From contig DAOTUB010000231.1 of NCBI GenBank assembly GCA_034437455.1, forward strand, positions 1 to 39,937: 39,937 nucleotides of DNA. Reading direction: 5' to 3'. Positions within the stretch are counted from its first letter, which is position 1. Every line of letters starts with the position of its first letter. The translations under genes were made by a program, and so were the position numbers. The notes under the pieces are model-generated. The model was not told where the DNA came from and did not search any database. It worked only from the letters and a program-made list of their open reading frames with translations. The DNA is from DAOTUB01 sp034437455 (lineage in GTDB: Bacteria > Chloroflexota > Anaerolineae > B4-G1). Of this stretch, positions 24,001 to 30,099 are shown one piece after another.

Positions 24001-24741
24001 GGCGTGCTGGACGTCGAGAGCGACCGCCTGAACGCCTTTGACAAGAGCGACATGGTGATGCTCCAATCCCTGGCTGACCAGGCGGCCATCGCCATCGAAA
24101 ACGCCCGGCTTTACGAACACGCCAGGGAGTTGGCGATCATCGAGGAACGCCAGCGGTTGGCCCGCGACCTGCACGACGCCGTCACCCAGACTCTCTTTTC
24201 GGCCAGCCTGATCGCCGAGGTGCTGCCCCGTATCTGGGAGCGCAACCCGGACGAGGGCGGGCGGCGGCTGGAGGAAATACGAGAGCTAACCCGGGGCGCG
24301 CTGGCCGAAATGCGCACGTTGCTCCTGGAACTGCGCCCGGCGGCCCTGGTCGAGGCGGAGCTGGGCGACCTGCTGCGCCAACTCGCCGAGTCGATCACCG
24401 GCCGGGCGCGGGTGCCCGTCACCGTGGAGATAGAGGGCCAACGCTCGTTGCCGGTCGAGGTCAAAGTCGCCCTGTACCGCATCGCCCAGGAGGCGCTGAA
24501 CAACGTGGCCAAACACTCCGGGGCCAGCCAGGCGACGGTGAGCCTTTTCCGAGGAGCGCAGCAGGTGCAATTATGCGTCAGCGACGACGGGCGCGGCTTT
24601 GAACCAAAAAAAATCTCGCCGGAGAGTCTGGGGCTGGGCATCATGCGCGAGCGTACTGAAACCATCGGTGCTACACTGGAGATCGAGAGCCAGGCCGAGC
24701 AGGGCACGAAAGTGATGGTGCTCTGGAAGGACGAAGAGTAA
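21028..24741 (+). CDS. Two-component sensor histidine kinase with periplasmic beta-propellers and GAF domain
   Basis: A 1237-aa membrane sensor. An N-terminal signal sequence (RSLITLFAVCLAVLASL) is followed by about 13 Reg_prop blades (residues 45-690), each near 47-48 aa with cores such as IYEDRDGALWIGTDSGLDRLDRATG and linkers like YQHDPDDP. A Y_Y_Y domain (about 715-805), one membrane helix (WFRGIVLLVLAGGVLGGYRL, about 813-832), a coiled coil, a GAF domain (about 870-1025) and a HisKA_3/HATPase_c kinase follow. The phospho-acceptor is His1049 in ARDLHDAVTQTLFSASL, and the ATP site shows EALNNVAKHSGA and VSDDGRGFEPKK. The domains imply a ligand sensed outside the cell. Its probable partner is the LuxR-type regulator at 25366, beyond a repeat array. 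The start may be 21028 or 21055. Confidence 0.92.
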   Translation: MPVSAKVLSMPSGKRSLITLFAVCLAVLASLNAPSTQAQTRTIRFEKIAAEDGLSQNAVLTIWQDQRGFMWFGTEGGLNKYDGYQFTVYKHDSEDPSTLSDDFVSVIYEDRNGDLWVGTRSGLDRLDRATGTFTRYQHDPDDPNSLGGTWTVAIHEDSEGALWVGTEDGGLDRLDRETGVFVHYQHDPDDPTTLIDNYVREIYEDRDGALWIGTDSGLDRLDRATGAFTHYQHDPDDPHSLGGDKVSAILEDRQGMLWIGTEDGGLSQFDRTSQTFARYQHNADDPRSLSHDRVRAIFEDSTDRLWFGTQNGLDLYDREQDQFVHYRHNPNDPHSLSSNAVWSIYEDRAGVLWFGTYGGGVSKYNRATDQFALYQHNPGLSNSLSDNMVWAIHEDRSGMLWIGTFNGGLNRLDRDSDTFTVYRHNPQDPDSLSSDDVRAILEDREGVLWVGTSGGLDRFDPQTETFTHLRHDPDDPTSLSENRVLVLYEDRSGNLWVGTRNGGLNRFDRDTETFVRYQHDPDDPFSLSDNRVWALYGDSTGALWVSTLAGLNVLDVATDRFTHHAHDPDNPQSLSNDQTFSLLEHPTGVIWIGTWGSGLDRFDRDTQTFAHYTEKDGLPDNVIYGIEVDSEGHLWMSTNKGLSKFDPRTETFQNFDVSAGLQDNEFNVGAHFKSDSGEMFFGGIQGFNAFYPEQVTGNLHVPPIVVTAFSKFNEVVRTDLSPDEHIPLSYQDDFISFEFAALDYTAPEKNQYAYMLEGQDPDWVAAGTRRHVDYTNLRGGEYVFRVKGSNNDGVWNAEGVAIRVTVTPPVWETWWFRGIVLLVLAGGVLGGYRLRVRSVEARSRELEALVEQRSRDLEVLLQAEHRRAEQFRVIGEMGRHITSIMAVDDLLEQLVTLLKEAFNYSIVAIGLIEGDDLVYRPGAAAFWDNVRLDHPLRIQVGQEGITGWVAQSGEPLLVPDVSQEPRYYPLPETSGSRSALAVPLKVKEATIGVLDVESDRLNAFDKSDMVMLQSLADQAAIAIENARLYEHARELAIIEERQRLARDLHDAVTQTLFSASLIAEVLPRIWERNPDEGGRRLEEIRELTRGALAEMRTLLLELRPAALVEAELGDLLRQLAESITGRARVPVTVEIEGQRSLPVEVKVALYRIAQEALNNVAKHSGASQATVSLFRGAQQVQLCVSDDGRGFEPKKISPESLGLGIMRERTETIGATLEIESQAEQGTKVMVLWKDEE

Positions 24742-24742
24742 T

Positions 24743-25124
24743 ATCATTTGGGTGTGTTTCAAATGGGTTGAGTAGCCGCGCTTTCCATAGCGCGCGCTAT
24801 GGAAACCGCAACTACCTCCAACCGAAATGAAATGTACCCATATCACTTCAACATCTTGGGGTATCGACGCATCAAGCATAATCATTTGGATGTGTTTCAA
24901 ATGGGCTGAGTAGCCGCGCTTTCCATAGCGCGCGGTATGGAAACCGCGACTACCTCCAAACCAAATGAAATGTACCCATATCATTTCAACATCTTGGGGT
25001 ATCGACGCATCAAGCATAATCATTTGGGTGTGTTTCAAATGGGTTGAGTAGCCGCGCTTTCCATAGCGCGCGGTATGGAAACCGCGACTACCTCCAACCC
25101 AAATGAAATGTACCCATATCATTC
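24743..25124. repeat. Three tandem copies of a 138-bp palindromic repeat
   Basis: Copies begin at 24743, 24881 and 25019, exactly 138 bp apart, and differ at only a few positions; the third stops early near 25121. Each unit holds an inverted repeat centred on TTTCCATAGCGC and its complement. In copy 1 this is a perfect 24-bp palindrome (24782-24805); copies 2 and 3 carry one change in the centre. Longer imperfect arms flank it (GGTTGAGTAG...CTACCTCCAACC). The minus strand happens to stay open through the array because 138 is a multiple of three, but I do not regard it as coding. The array lies in the interval between kinase and regulator. Confidence 0.9.
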
Positions 25125-25149
25125 AGCCCGAACCCCGTAGCTAGCATCC

Positions 25150-25286
25150 GCCGGTTGAGTAGACCTTTAGGTCGTATCGAAACCAAGGATGCGAGCGGCT
25201 CTATAGGTAACCCGCTTCACTTCGACAGGTTCAGCACAAGGGTTTCGATACAGCCCTCCGCTACGCTTCGGGCTTACTCAACCGGC
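25150..25286. repeat. Inverted-repeat element with GCCGGTTGAGTA ends
   Basis: GCCGGTTGAGTA (25150-25161) is perfectly complementary to TACTCAACCGGC (25275-25286), and inside these TATCGAAACC (25175-25184) pairs with GGTTTCGATA (25241-25250). The internal CTTCGACAGGTTCAGCACAAG resembles a motif I recall from intergenic repeats of several phyla. No transposase is present, so it is a MITE-like or REP-like element. From 25287 to 25365 there is only the leader of the regulator gene. Confidence 0.75.
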
Positions 25287-25365
25287 GCTAAATCTGCTAC
25301 GCCCCATTTATTTATTGAAAAGGTGCGAAGGATGGTAAATGAGAGAATGAAAAAAAGGAGGGCCT

Positions 25366-26007
25366 ATGAGTGATTTAAATCCCATTCGCGTGATGTTAGT
25401 AGATGATCATGCTGTAGTACGTAGCGGGCTGGCAGCCTTTCTATTTGCTTTCGACGACCTGGAACTGGTCGCCGAGGCGGGCGGCGGCAAGGAGGCCGTG
25501 CGGTTGTGCGAACAACTCCAGCCCGACGTGGTGCTGATGGATCTGGTGATGCCCGAAATGGACGGGGCCGCAGCCACTCGCGCCATCCGGGAGCGTTGGT
25601 CCGACATTCAAATCATCGCCTTGACCAGCTTTAAGGAAAAAGAACTGGTAGCGGGCGTGTTAGAGGCCGGGGCTATCGGCTACTTGCTGAAGAACGTCTC
25701 GGCCGACGAGCTGGCCGACGCGATTCGAGCCGCCCACGCTGGAAAACCTACGTTGGCACCAGAGGCAGCCCAGGCGTTGATCCAGGCCGCCAGAGAGCCG
25801 CCTGCTCCGGGATTCGATCTGACCGAGCGGGAGCGCGAAGTGTTGGCCTTGATGGTCGAGGGCTTGAGCAATCCCGAGATCGCCGAACGATTGATCGTCA
25901 GCCGCTCCACGGTCAAGTTCCACGTCAGCAATGTCCTCTCCAAACTGGGCGCTGCCAGCCGCACCGAGGCAGTCAGCCTGGCCCTGAAGCACAACCTGGT
26001 CAAGTGA
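25366..26007 (+). CDS. NarL/LuxR-family response regulator
   Basis: A 213-aa DNA-binding response regulator. The receiver domain (about 7-122) has the acidic pair D13-D14, phospho-acceptor D59 in VLMDLVMPEMDG, the switch Thr/Ser in IIALTSFKEKE and the conserved Lys in YLLKNVSADEL. The C-terminal LuxR helix-turn-helix (LTEREREVLALMVEGLSNPEIAERLIVSRSTVKFHVSNVLSKLGA) is intact. AAGGAGGG lies just upstream of the ATG. It is the likely partner of the HisKA_3 kinase upstream. Its stop codon sits inside a small hairpin (CTGGTCA/TGACCAG, 25996-26011), ahead of a terminator. Confidence 0.93.
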   Translation: MSDLNPIRVMLVDDHAVVRSGLAAFLFAFDDLELVAEAGGGKEAVRLCEQLQPDVVLMDLVMPEMDGAAATRAIRERWSDIQIIALTSFKEKELVAGVLEAGAIGYLLKNVSADELADAIRAAHAGKPTLAPEAAQALIQAAREPPAPGFDLTEREREVLALMVEGLSNPEIAERLIVSRSTVKFHVSNVLSKLGAASRTEAVSLALKHNLVK

Positions 26008-26040
26008 CCAGAGAAAAGATAAGCCGCCTGACCAGTCTCG

Positions 26041-26075
26041 AAACCCCCCAGGTGCCTGGCGCATCTGGGGGGTTT
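26041..26075 (+). terminator. Rho-independent terminator after the LuxR-type regulator
   Basis: AAACCCCCCAG (26041-26051) pairs perfectly with CTGGGGGGTTT (26065-26075) around a 13-nt loop, ending in TTTC. A related sequence follows the next response regulator. Confidence 0.8.
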
Positions 26076-26127
26076 CTGTGGTATGCTTGTGCCAGAAATT
26101 GGGCAAGATCGCCGGAGGTGAAGGGAA

Positions 26128-26244
26128 ATGTTCGAGACAAGACAGAGCGCTTACGAGCAGATGCAGAGCTTTATGAATCGGTTGGTTCTGGCGGGGTTGG
26201 CCGTTGCGGCCTTTGCGGTGATACTCGTCTTCCTGTTGGGATGA
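26128..26244 (+). CDS. Small single-pass membrane protein (38 aa)
   Basis: An ATG at 26128 with GGAGGTGAAGGG just upstream opens 38 codons to TGA at 26242-26244. The protein has a short amphipathic N-terminus (MFETRQSAYEQMQSFMNR) and one strong membrane helix (LVLAGLAVAAFAVILVFLLG). It ends 4 nt before the receiver-only regulator, so they are very likely one operon. It has no recognised family. Confidence 0.6.
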   Translation: MFETRQSAYEQMQSFMNRLVLAGLAVAAFAVILVFLLG

Positions 26245-26248
26245 TAAG

Positions 26249-26620
26249 ATGAACGACAAGCGAATGCGCGTTTTGATCGCCGATGACCAGCCTCAAGTTC
26301 GCTCCGCCCTGCGGGTGCTGCTGATGCAGGAGCCAGACATCGCCATCGTGGGCGAGGCAAAAGACGTAGAACAGACCCTGGAACAAATCGCCGGGCAGCA
26401 ACCCGACCTGGTGTTGTTCGATTGGGAGTTGCCGGGACAGAACGGCGACTCGGCACTGGTCGCATTGCGAGCAGTGCAGCCAGGGCTGGCCGTGATCGCC
26501 CTCAGCGGGAGGTCAGAAGCGCGCCGGGCGGCGCTGGCCGCTGGCGCCGATGCGTTTGTCAGCAAAGGGGATCCGCCGGAACGATTGCTGGCGGTGGTGG
26601 ATGAACACAGAACCGATTAA
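26249..26620 (+). CDS. Receiver-only response regulator
   Basis: A 123-aa stand-alone receiver domain, with no output domain. It has acidic pair D12-D13, phospho-acceptor D58 (LVLFDWELPGQNGDSA), the switch serine in VIALSGRSEARR and the conserved Lys in AFVSKGDPPERLLAVV. Such proteins act by protein contacts or as phosphate sinks. It is translated 4 nt after the 38-aa membrane protein. Its partner is not identified; the kinase at 21028 is the nearest. It is followed by a small hairpin (26638-26655) and a terminator that resemble those after the LuxR-type regulator. Confidence 0.9.
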   Translation: MNDKRMRVLIADDQPQVRSALRVLLMQEPDIAIVGEAKDVEQTLEQIAGQQPDLVLFDWELPGQNGDSALVALRAVQPGLAVIALSGRSEARRAALAAGADAFVSKGDPPERLLAVVDEHRTD

Positions 26621-26682
26621 ACGATGGAATCCGTAAACCTGGTCGACTGACCAGGAAAAAGACTCTCCACCCGTTCAATCTC

Positions 26683-26718
26683 AAAACTCCCCGGCTGGCT
26701 GGCGCGCCGGGGAGTTTT
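26683..26718 (+). terminator. Rho-independent terminator after the receiver-only regulator
   Basis: AAAACTCCCCGGC (26683-26695) pairs perfectly with GCCGGGGAGTTTT (26706-26718) around a 10-nt loop. Confidence 0.85.
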
Positions 26719-26761
26719 CTTTGTTACACTGTGAGCATAGATTGAACGAGAGGAGGTTGAG

Positions 26762-26902
26762 ATGAACGTCACAATGATCGTTATCATCCTAGTCGTAGGA
26801 TTCGCCGCCGAGAACTTTATCCTCAGCCGCGCCCGGCAACGGGCGGAGAACGAGGAAATCGTGATGAGCCGGCTGGCCCGCTACGCGGGCCGAAAGCTAT
26901 AG
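26762..26902 (+). CDS. Small membrane protein (46 aa)
   Basis: An ATG at 26762 with GAGGAGGTTG just upstream opens 46 codons to TAG at 26900-26902. A membrane helix is at the N-terminus (MIVIILVVGFAAENFIL) and a basic, charged tail follows (SRARQRAENEEIVMSRLARYAGRKL), so the tail is probably cytoplasmic. No family is recognised. The next small gene begins 10 nt later, suggesting cotranscription. Confidence 0.6.
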   Translation: MNVTMIVIILVVGFAAENFILSRARQRAENEEIVMSRLARYAGRKL

Positions 26903-26912
26903 GAGATCAGAA

Positions 26913-27206
26913 ATGAGCGAGAGAACCCAACCCAACATCTATTCCCTGATTGCCCCAATGAAACTGCTCTTGGTCGTGGCAGTGGTGGTGTGCCTGCTGT
27001 CCGCGCTGGCTAGCTGGGTGATCGAGCAGCCGGTGCAGACCGCCAGCGCGAGTGCGGAGGAACCAGCTCTTCCCAGTCCCGCACTTGATGAAAAGAGGTG
27101 CAATGCACTTGGGAAGTGCGTTGCACCTTGTCTTCTTGCGCGAATCGAACGGATTTGGTATCATGCGGCGGTCTGCGCTCTACAAATATCGCCAAGATCG
27201 TTTTAA
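26913..27206 (+). CDS. Small membrane protein with an uncertain C-terminus (97 aa)
   Basis: From the ATG at 26913 the first half reads as a membrane protein: a short N-terminus, then KLLLVVAVVVCLLSALASWVI (about 17-37), then a linker of Ala, Ser, Glu and Pro. After about residue 60 the frame runs into a strong terminator hairpin (27096-27137) and beyond it, giving a cysteine-rich tail (CNALGKCVAPCLLARIERIWY) that looks unlike a normal protein end. The true gene may have lost its stop through insertion of the hairpin, or the tail may be real. GGAGATCAG precedes the ATG. Confidence 0.45.
   Translation: MSERTQPNIYSLIAPMKLLLVVAVVVCLLSALASWVIEQPVQTASASAEEPALPSPALDEKRCNALGKCVAPCLLARIERIWYHAAVCALQISPRSF
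27096..27137 (+). terminator. Terminator-like hairpin
   Basis: AGGTGCAATGCACTT (27096-27110) pairs with AAGTGCGTTGCACCT (27114-27128) through one G-U pair over a 3-nt loop, followed by a T-rich stretch (TGTCTTCTT). It lies inside the 97-codon reading frame. Confidence 0.7.
27136..27164 (+). promoter_or_regulatory. Promoter-like sequence before the acetyltransferase gene
   Basis: TTGCGC (27136-27141) and TATCAT (27159-27164) with a 17-bp spacer, about 63 nt before the ATG at 27227. Confidence 0.4.
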
Positions 27207-27226
27207 ATCGTTGCCAAGGAGCGAAC

Positions 27227-28075
27227 ATGGATACCGAATTTGCCTCGCCTGAAACGATCCAAGCCCGCATGGGCAGATCCTGGGAAGAGATCGCCCGCCT
27301 GACGGACGACCATACGATGGCCGTCCAGTCCTGGCTGCCGACCCGCACCCCCCAGGCCCAACGCTTCGAAGGCATCGGCGTCACCGCCGGTTGTAGCGGT
27401 ATTTCGGTCTCGCTCTTGAATCTAGCTCTTGGCAGTCATTACCCTCCCAGGACGAGCGATGCAAAGATCGAGGATGAAATTGAAGCCGTCAAAGCGTTCT
27501 TTGCCAACCAGGGCGTGCCCTGGTACTGGTGGATCGGGCCATTCCCTCAACCATCTGATATGGCCCAACGTCTGGAGCGTCACGGCATGATCTTTGACCG
27601 TCCCGCGCTCCCGGCGATGGCCGCGCCTCTGCCTGCGCAATTCCCTCCCCTCAACCCCGACGCACAGACCTGGCTGGCGACCAACCAGGCGGATCTGCAA
27701 GCGGCCAGCACCATCCGTCGCATCGCCTTTCGCTTCCCCGAAGGCATCGGGCTGGATTATTTCGAGTCAATGCCTGACGATTGGCTACGAGGCGATCCCG
27801 CTCGTCTCTACCTGGCCCGCCTGGCCGGTGGCCCCCCCGCAGCGATTGGCGCGCTGATCATGGGCAACGGGATGCCCGGTGTCTATGTGATGGCGACCCT
27901 GCCCGAGTGGCGCAATCGCGGGCTGGGCAAGGCGATTCTGGCCCGCATCCTTTCTGACGCGACGGCGGACGGGCACAGTCTGATCGGGCTGACGGCTGGC
28001 CTGTTGGGCTATCCGCTTTATCGCCAGTTTGGCTTTGAGCACATCTTTAGCTATTCCATCTACAGTCCGGGCTAA
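27227..28075 (+). CDS. GNAT-family N-acetyltransferase
   Basis: A 282-aa protein whose C-terminal part (about 170-282) is a GNAT domain. After LYLARLAGGPPAAIGALIMGNGMPGVYVMATLPEWRNRGLGKAIL comes the acetyl-CoA loop RNRGLGKA, and the end YPLYRQFGFEHIFSYSIY has the typical Y..lGF pattern. The N-terminal part is a degenerate GNAT-like fold with PWYWWIGPFPQPSDMAQRLERHGM, so it is a tandem-type member. I chose the ATG at 27227 because AAGGAG lies 7 nt upstream. The substrate is unknown. Confidence 0.82.
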   Translation: MDTEFASPETIQARMGRSWEEIARLTDDHTMAVQSWLPTRTPQAQRFEGIGVTAGCSGISVSLLNLALGSHYPPRTSDAKIEDEIEAVKAFFANQGVPWYWWIGPFPQPSDMAQRLERHGMIFDRPALPAMAAPLPAQFPPLNPDAQTWLATNQADLQAASTIRRIAFRFPEGIGLDYFESMPDDWLRGDPARLYLARLAGGPPAAIGALIMGNGMPGVYVMATLPEWRNRGLGKAILARILSDATADGHSLIGLTAGLLGYPLYRQFGFEHIFSYSIYSPG

Positions 28076-28091
28076 CGAGTCCCCAGTCCCT

Positions 28092-28145
28092 TTGACAACA
28101 TTGGCTTTTTGTAGTAAAATACTTTATAATGCAAAGTACTTTATA
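28092..28145 (+). promoter_or_regulatory. Promoter with paired operator-like sites of the exporter operon
   Basis: TTGACA (28092-28097) and TAAAAT (28115-28120) have a 17-bp spacer. Two near-identical sites, AAAATACTTT (28116-28125, covering the -10 box) and the perfect palindrome AAAGTACTTT (28133-28142), lie 17 bp apart. They are good candidates for the operator of the winged-helix regulator encoded in the operon. Confidence 0.6.
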
Positions 28146-28156
28146 GGAGAAAAGGA

Positions 28157-28711
28157 ATGGATCAACATCAGGCCCTGGACGATCTCAAGGCCATTCGGCA
28201 GATTATGGACCGCGCCCGCAGGACATCCGGGGGTGGAGGCGGATGGTTCATGGTCCTGTGGGGCGTCATTCTGCTCATTGGTTTCTCGGGTTCCCAATTC
28301 CTGCCGGATGTATACGTCGGAGGGATGTGGGCAGTGTTAAATGTCTCTGGCATGGCCATCAGCGTTTGGCTGGGGATACGAATGGGACGGCGTAGCGGGA
28401 TCTCTTCGCCCATCTGGCGATCCATCCTGCTCTGGTGGCTGAGTTTGGGCACATTCGATGTGTTGCTGGTCTGGTTATTCCGCCTGGGCGACCGCGACAT
28501 CGCGTTGCTCGCCATCCTGACCGTCGCCCTGGGGTACGTTCTATTCGGCCTCTTTTCACACTGGATCATCAGCGCCGTCGGCGCACTGATGGCGCTCCTG
28601 GCGGTGGGAGCCATGCTTCTGATCCCCGACTATTTTTCCCTCGTCATTGGCGTACTCATCGGAGGGTTACTGATCGGCAGCGGACTGTGGCTGGTGCGCG
28701 AAGAAGGATGA
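28157..28711 (+). CDS. Multi-pass membrane protein of unknown function
   Basis: A 184-aa protein with a hydrophilic N-terminus (MDQHQALDDLKAIRQIMDRARRTSG, probably helical) and about five membrane segments, such as GWFMVLWGVILLIGF, WRSILLWWLSLGTFDVLLVWLF and LVIGVLIGGLLIGSGLWLV. It is the first gene after the operator-bearing promoter. AGGAGAAAAGG precedes its ATG. The winged-helix regulator follows after 3 nt. In my recollection such membrane proteins often accompany HTH_34-type regulators, but no function is known. Confidence 0.75.
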   Translation: MDQHQALDDLKAIRQIMDRARRTSGGGGGWFMVLWGVILLIGFSGSQFLPDVYVGGMWAVLNVSGMAISVWLGIRMGRRSGISSPIWRSILLWWLSLGTFDVLLVWLFRLGDRDIALLAILTVALGYVLFGLFSHWIISAVGALMALLAVGAMLLIPDYFSLVIGVLIGGLLIGSGLWLVREEG

Positions 28712-28714
28712 GCG

Positions 28715-29008
28715 ATGGATGAGCTAAATCGGCTGATCCACCAGCCGACCCGGTTGCGCATCATGGCCGCGCTGGTCAGCCTGGACGAGGGAGACAAGGC
28801 GGACTTTGGTTTTTTGCGCGATCTGCTCGATCTGACGGACGGCAACCTCAGCGCGCATCTGCAACGACTGGAGGAAGCAAACTACGTGGCGGTGGAAAAG
28901 ACCTTTGAGGGCCGCCGCCCCAAGACCTGGATTGAGGCCACGCCGGAGGGACGGGACGCCTTTGCCGCTCACGTAAACGCGCTGGAATGTCTCATCCACG
29001 ACTTGTAA
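28715..29008 (+). CDS. Winged-helix transcriptional regulator (HTH_34/MarR-like)
   Basis: A 97-aa winged-helix regulator. The recognition helix is in LLDLTDGNLSAHLQRLEEANYVAVEKTFEGRRPKTW, followed by the wing and IEATPEGRDAFAAHVNALE. The motif order (HQPTRLRIMAALV, LTDGNLSAHL, GRRPKTW) is typical of the small one-domain group often autoregulating an exporter operon. It is translated 3 nt after the membrane protein and just before the ABC ATPase gene. The paired AAARTACTTT sites at 28116-28142 are its likely operators, which would make it an autorepressor. The inducing ligand is unknown. Confidence 0.85.
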   Translation: MDELNRLIHQPTRLRIMAALVSLDEGDKADFGFLRDLLDLTDGNLSAHLQRLEEANYVAVEKTFEGRRPKTWIEATPEGRDAFAAHVNALECLIHDL

Positions 29009-29025
29009 TCAAAAGGAACAGAACT

Positions 29026-30021
29026 GTGAATAATAATAAAGCAATTCAAGTACAGGATTTACACAAGAACTTTGGAGACGTCTACGCGGTGCAGGGCGTC
29101 AGTTTCGACGTGCAGGCGGGTGAGATTTTCAGCCTGCTGGGGCCGAACGGCGCGGGCAAGACCACGATCATCTCGATGCTCGCTTGCCTGCTGGAGCCGA
29201 CCCAGGGAGACGCGCTCGTCATGGGCCACTCGATCCTGCGCGAGCAGATGGCGGTCAAGGAGGCCATCGGCGTCGTCCCGCAGGAGATCGCCCTCTACGA
29301 GGATCTCTCCGCCCGCGAGAACCTCACCTTCTGGGGCAAGATGTATGGCTTGCGGGGCGGCCCGCTCAAACAGCGGGAGCCGCTTCGCTTCCCTTCTCTA
29401 TCAGATCGGGTGGACGAGGTGCTGGAGGTCATCGGCCTGGAAGACCGCCAGAAGGGGCGCGTGTCCAAATTCTCCGGCGGGATGAAGCGGCGGTTGAACA
29501 TCGGCATCGCGCTGCTGCACCGGCCAGAGGTCATCATCATGGACGAGCCGACGGTGGGCATCGATCCCCAGAGCCGCCGCAACATCCTCGATAGCGTCAA
29601 GGAGATGAACCGGCAGGGGACGACCGTTCTCTACACCACCCACTACATGGAGGAAGCGCAGGAACTCTCCGATCACATCGCCATCATGGATCATGGCAAG
29701 GTCATCGCCTACGGCACACACGACGAACTGGTCAAGATCGTGGGCGAGTTGGATCGGATCGACCTGACGATCAAAGCGGATCCTTCAAATCCGGCCGAAT
29801 CGGCCCAGGTGATGGAGCAATGGCAGGCGACGGAGGGCGTGTATCAGATCACAGCCAAAGACGGAACGCTAACGCTGCTGGTGGACGACAGCAACATCGT
29901 CCTGCCGCGCCTCTTCGAGTCGGCCACGCAGGCAGGCGTGCGCATCACGTCGGTCGAGATCCAGGAACCAAACCTGGAGGCGGTGTTCCTGCATCTCACT
30001 GGCCGCGCGTTGCGGGACTAG
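29026..30021 (+). CDS. ABC-2-type transporter ATP-binding protein (DrrA-like)
   Basis: ATPase subunit of an ABC-2 exporter, 331 aa. Visible motifs are Walker A GPNGAGKTTI, the Q-loop VVPQEIALYEDLSA, the signature FSGGMKRRLNIGIALLHRP and Walker B VIIMDEPTVGIDPQSR with the switch histidine in YTTHYMEEAQEL. A C-terminal DUF4162-like region follows (about 235-331). The GTG at 29026 has AAAGGA upstream. It follows the regulator by 17 nt and precedes two permeases, so ATPase and permeases form one complex. Drug or lipid export is the usual role of this group but is unproven here. Confidence 0.92.
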   Translation: MNNNKAIQVQDLHKNFGDVYAVQGVSFDVQAGEIFSLLGPNGAGKTTIISMLACLLEPTQGDALVMGHSILREQMAVKEAIGVVPQEIALYEDLSARENLTFWGKMYGLRGGPLKQREPLRFPSLSDRVDEVLEVIGLEDRQKGRVSKFSGGMKRRLNIGIALLHRPEVIIMDEPTVGIDPQSRRNILDSVKEMNRQGTTVLYTTHYMEEAQELSDHIAIMDHGKVIAYGTHDELVKIVGELDRIDLTIKADPSNPAESAQVMEQWQATEGVYQITAKDGTLTLLVDDSNIVLPRLFESATQAGVRITSVEIQEPNLEAVFLHLTGRALRD

Positions 30022-30027
30022 ACGAAA

Positions 30028-30080
30028 GACGAAGGATCAAATGTCTACCATCCTCCGTCCTTGGTCGTTCGTCCTTCGTC
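30028..30080 (+). other. Intercistronic hairpin in the exporter operon
   Basis: GACGAAGGA (30028-30036) and TCCTTCGTC (30072-30080) are perfectly complementary with an internal loop carrying CATCCTCCGTCC. No T-run follows, so it may tune expression of the ATPase relative to the permeases. Confidence 0.35.
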
Positions 30081-30099
30081 GAAATCAAAGGAGTAACCG

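Noticed and set aside
24571..25122. A 183-codon minus-strand frame encoding three copies of a 46-aa sequence
   Set aside because: It arises because the 138-bp repeat is a multiple of three. It continues into the antisense of the kinase gene and has no ribosome-binding site or known fold.
24743..25286. CRISPR array
   Set aside because: The repeats are 138 bp, directly abutting with no unique spacers, and no cas gene is nearby.
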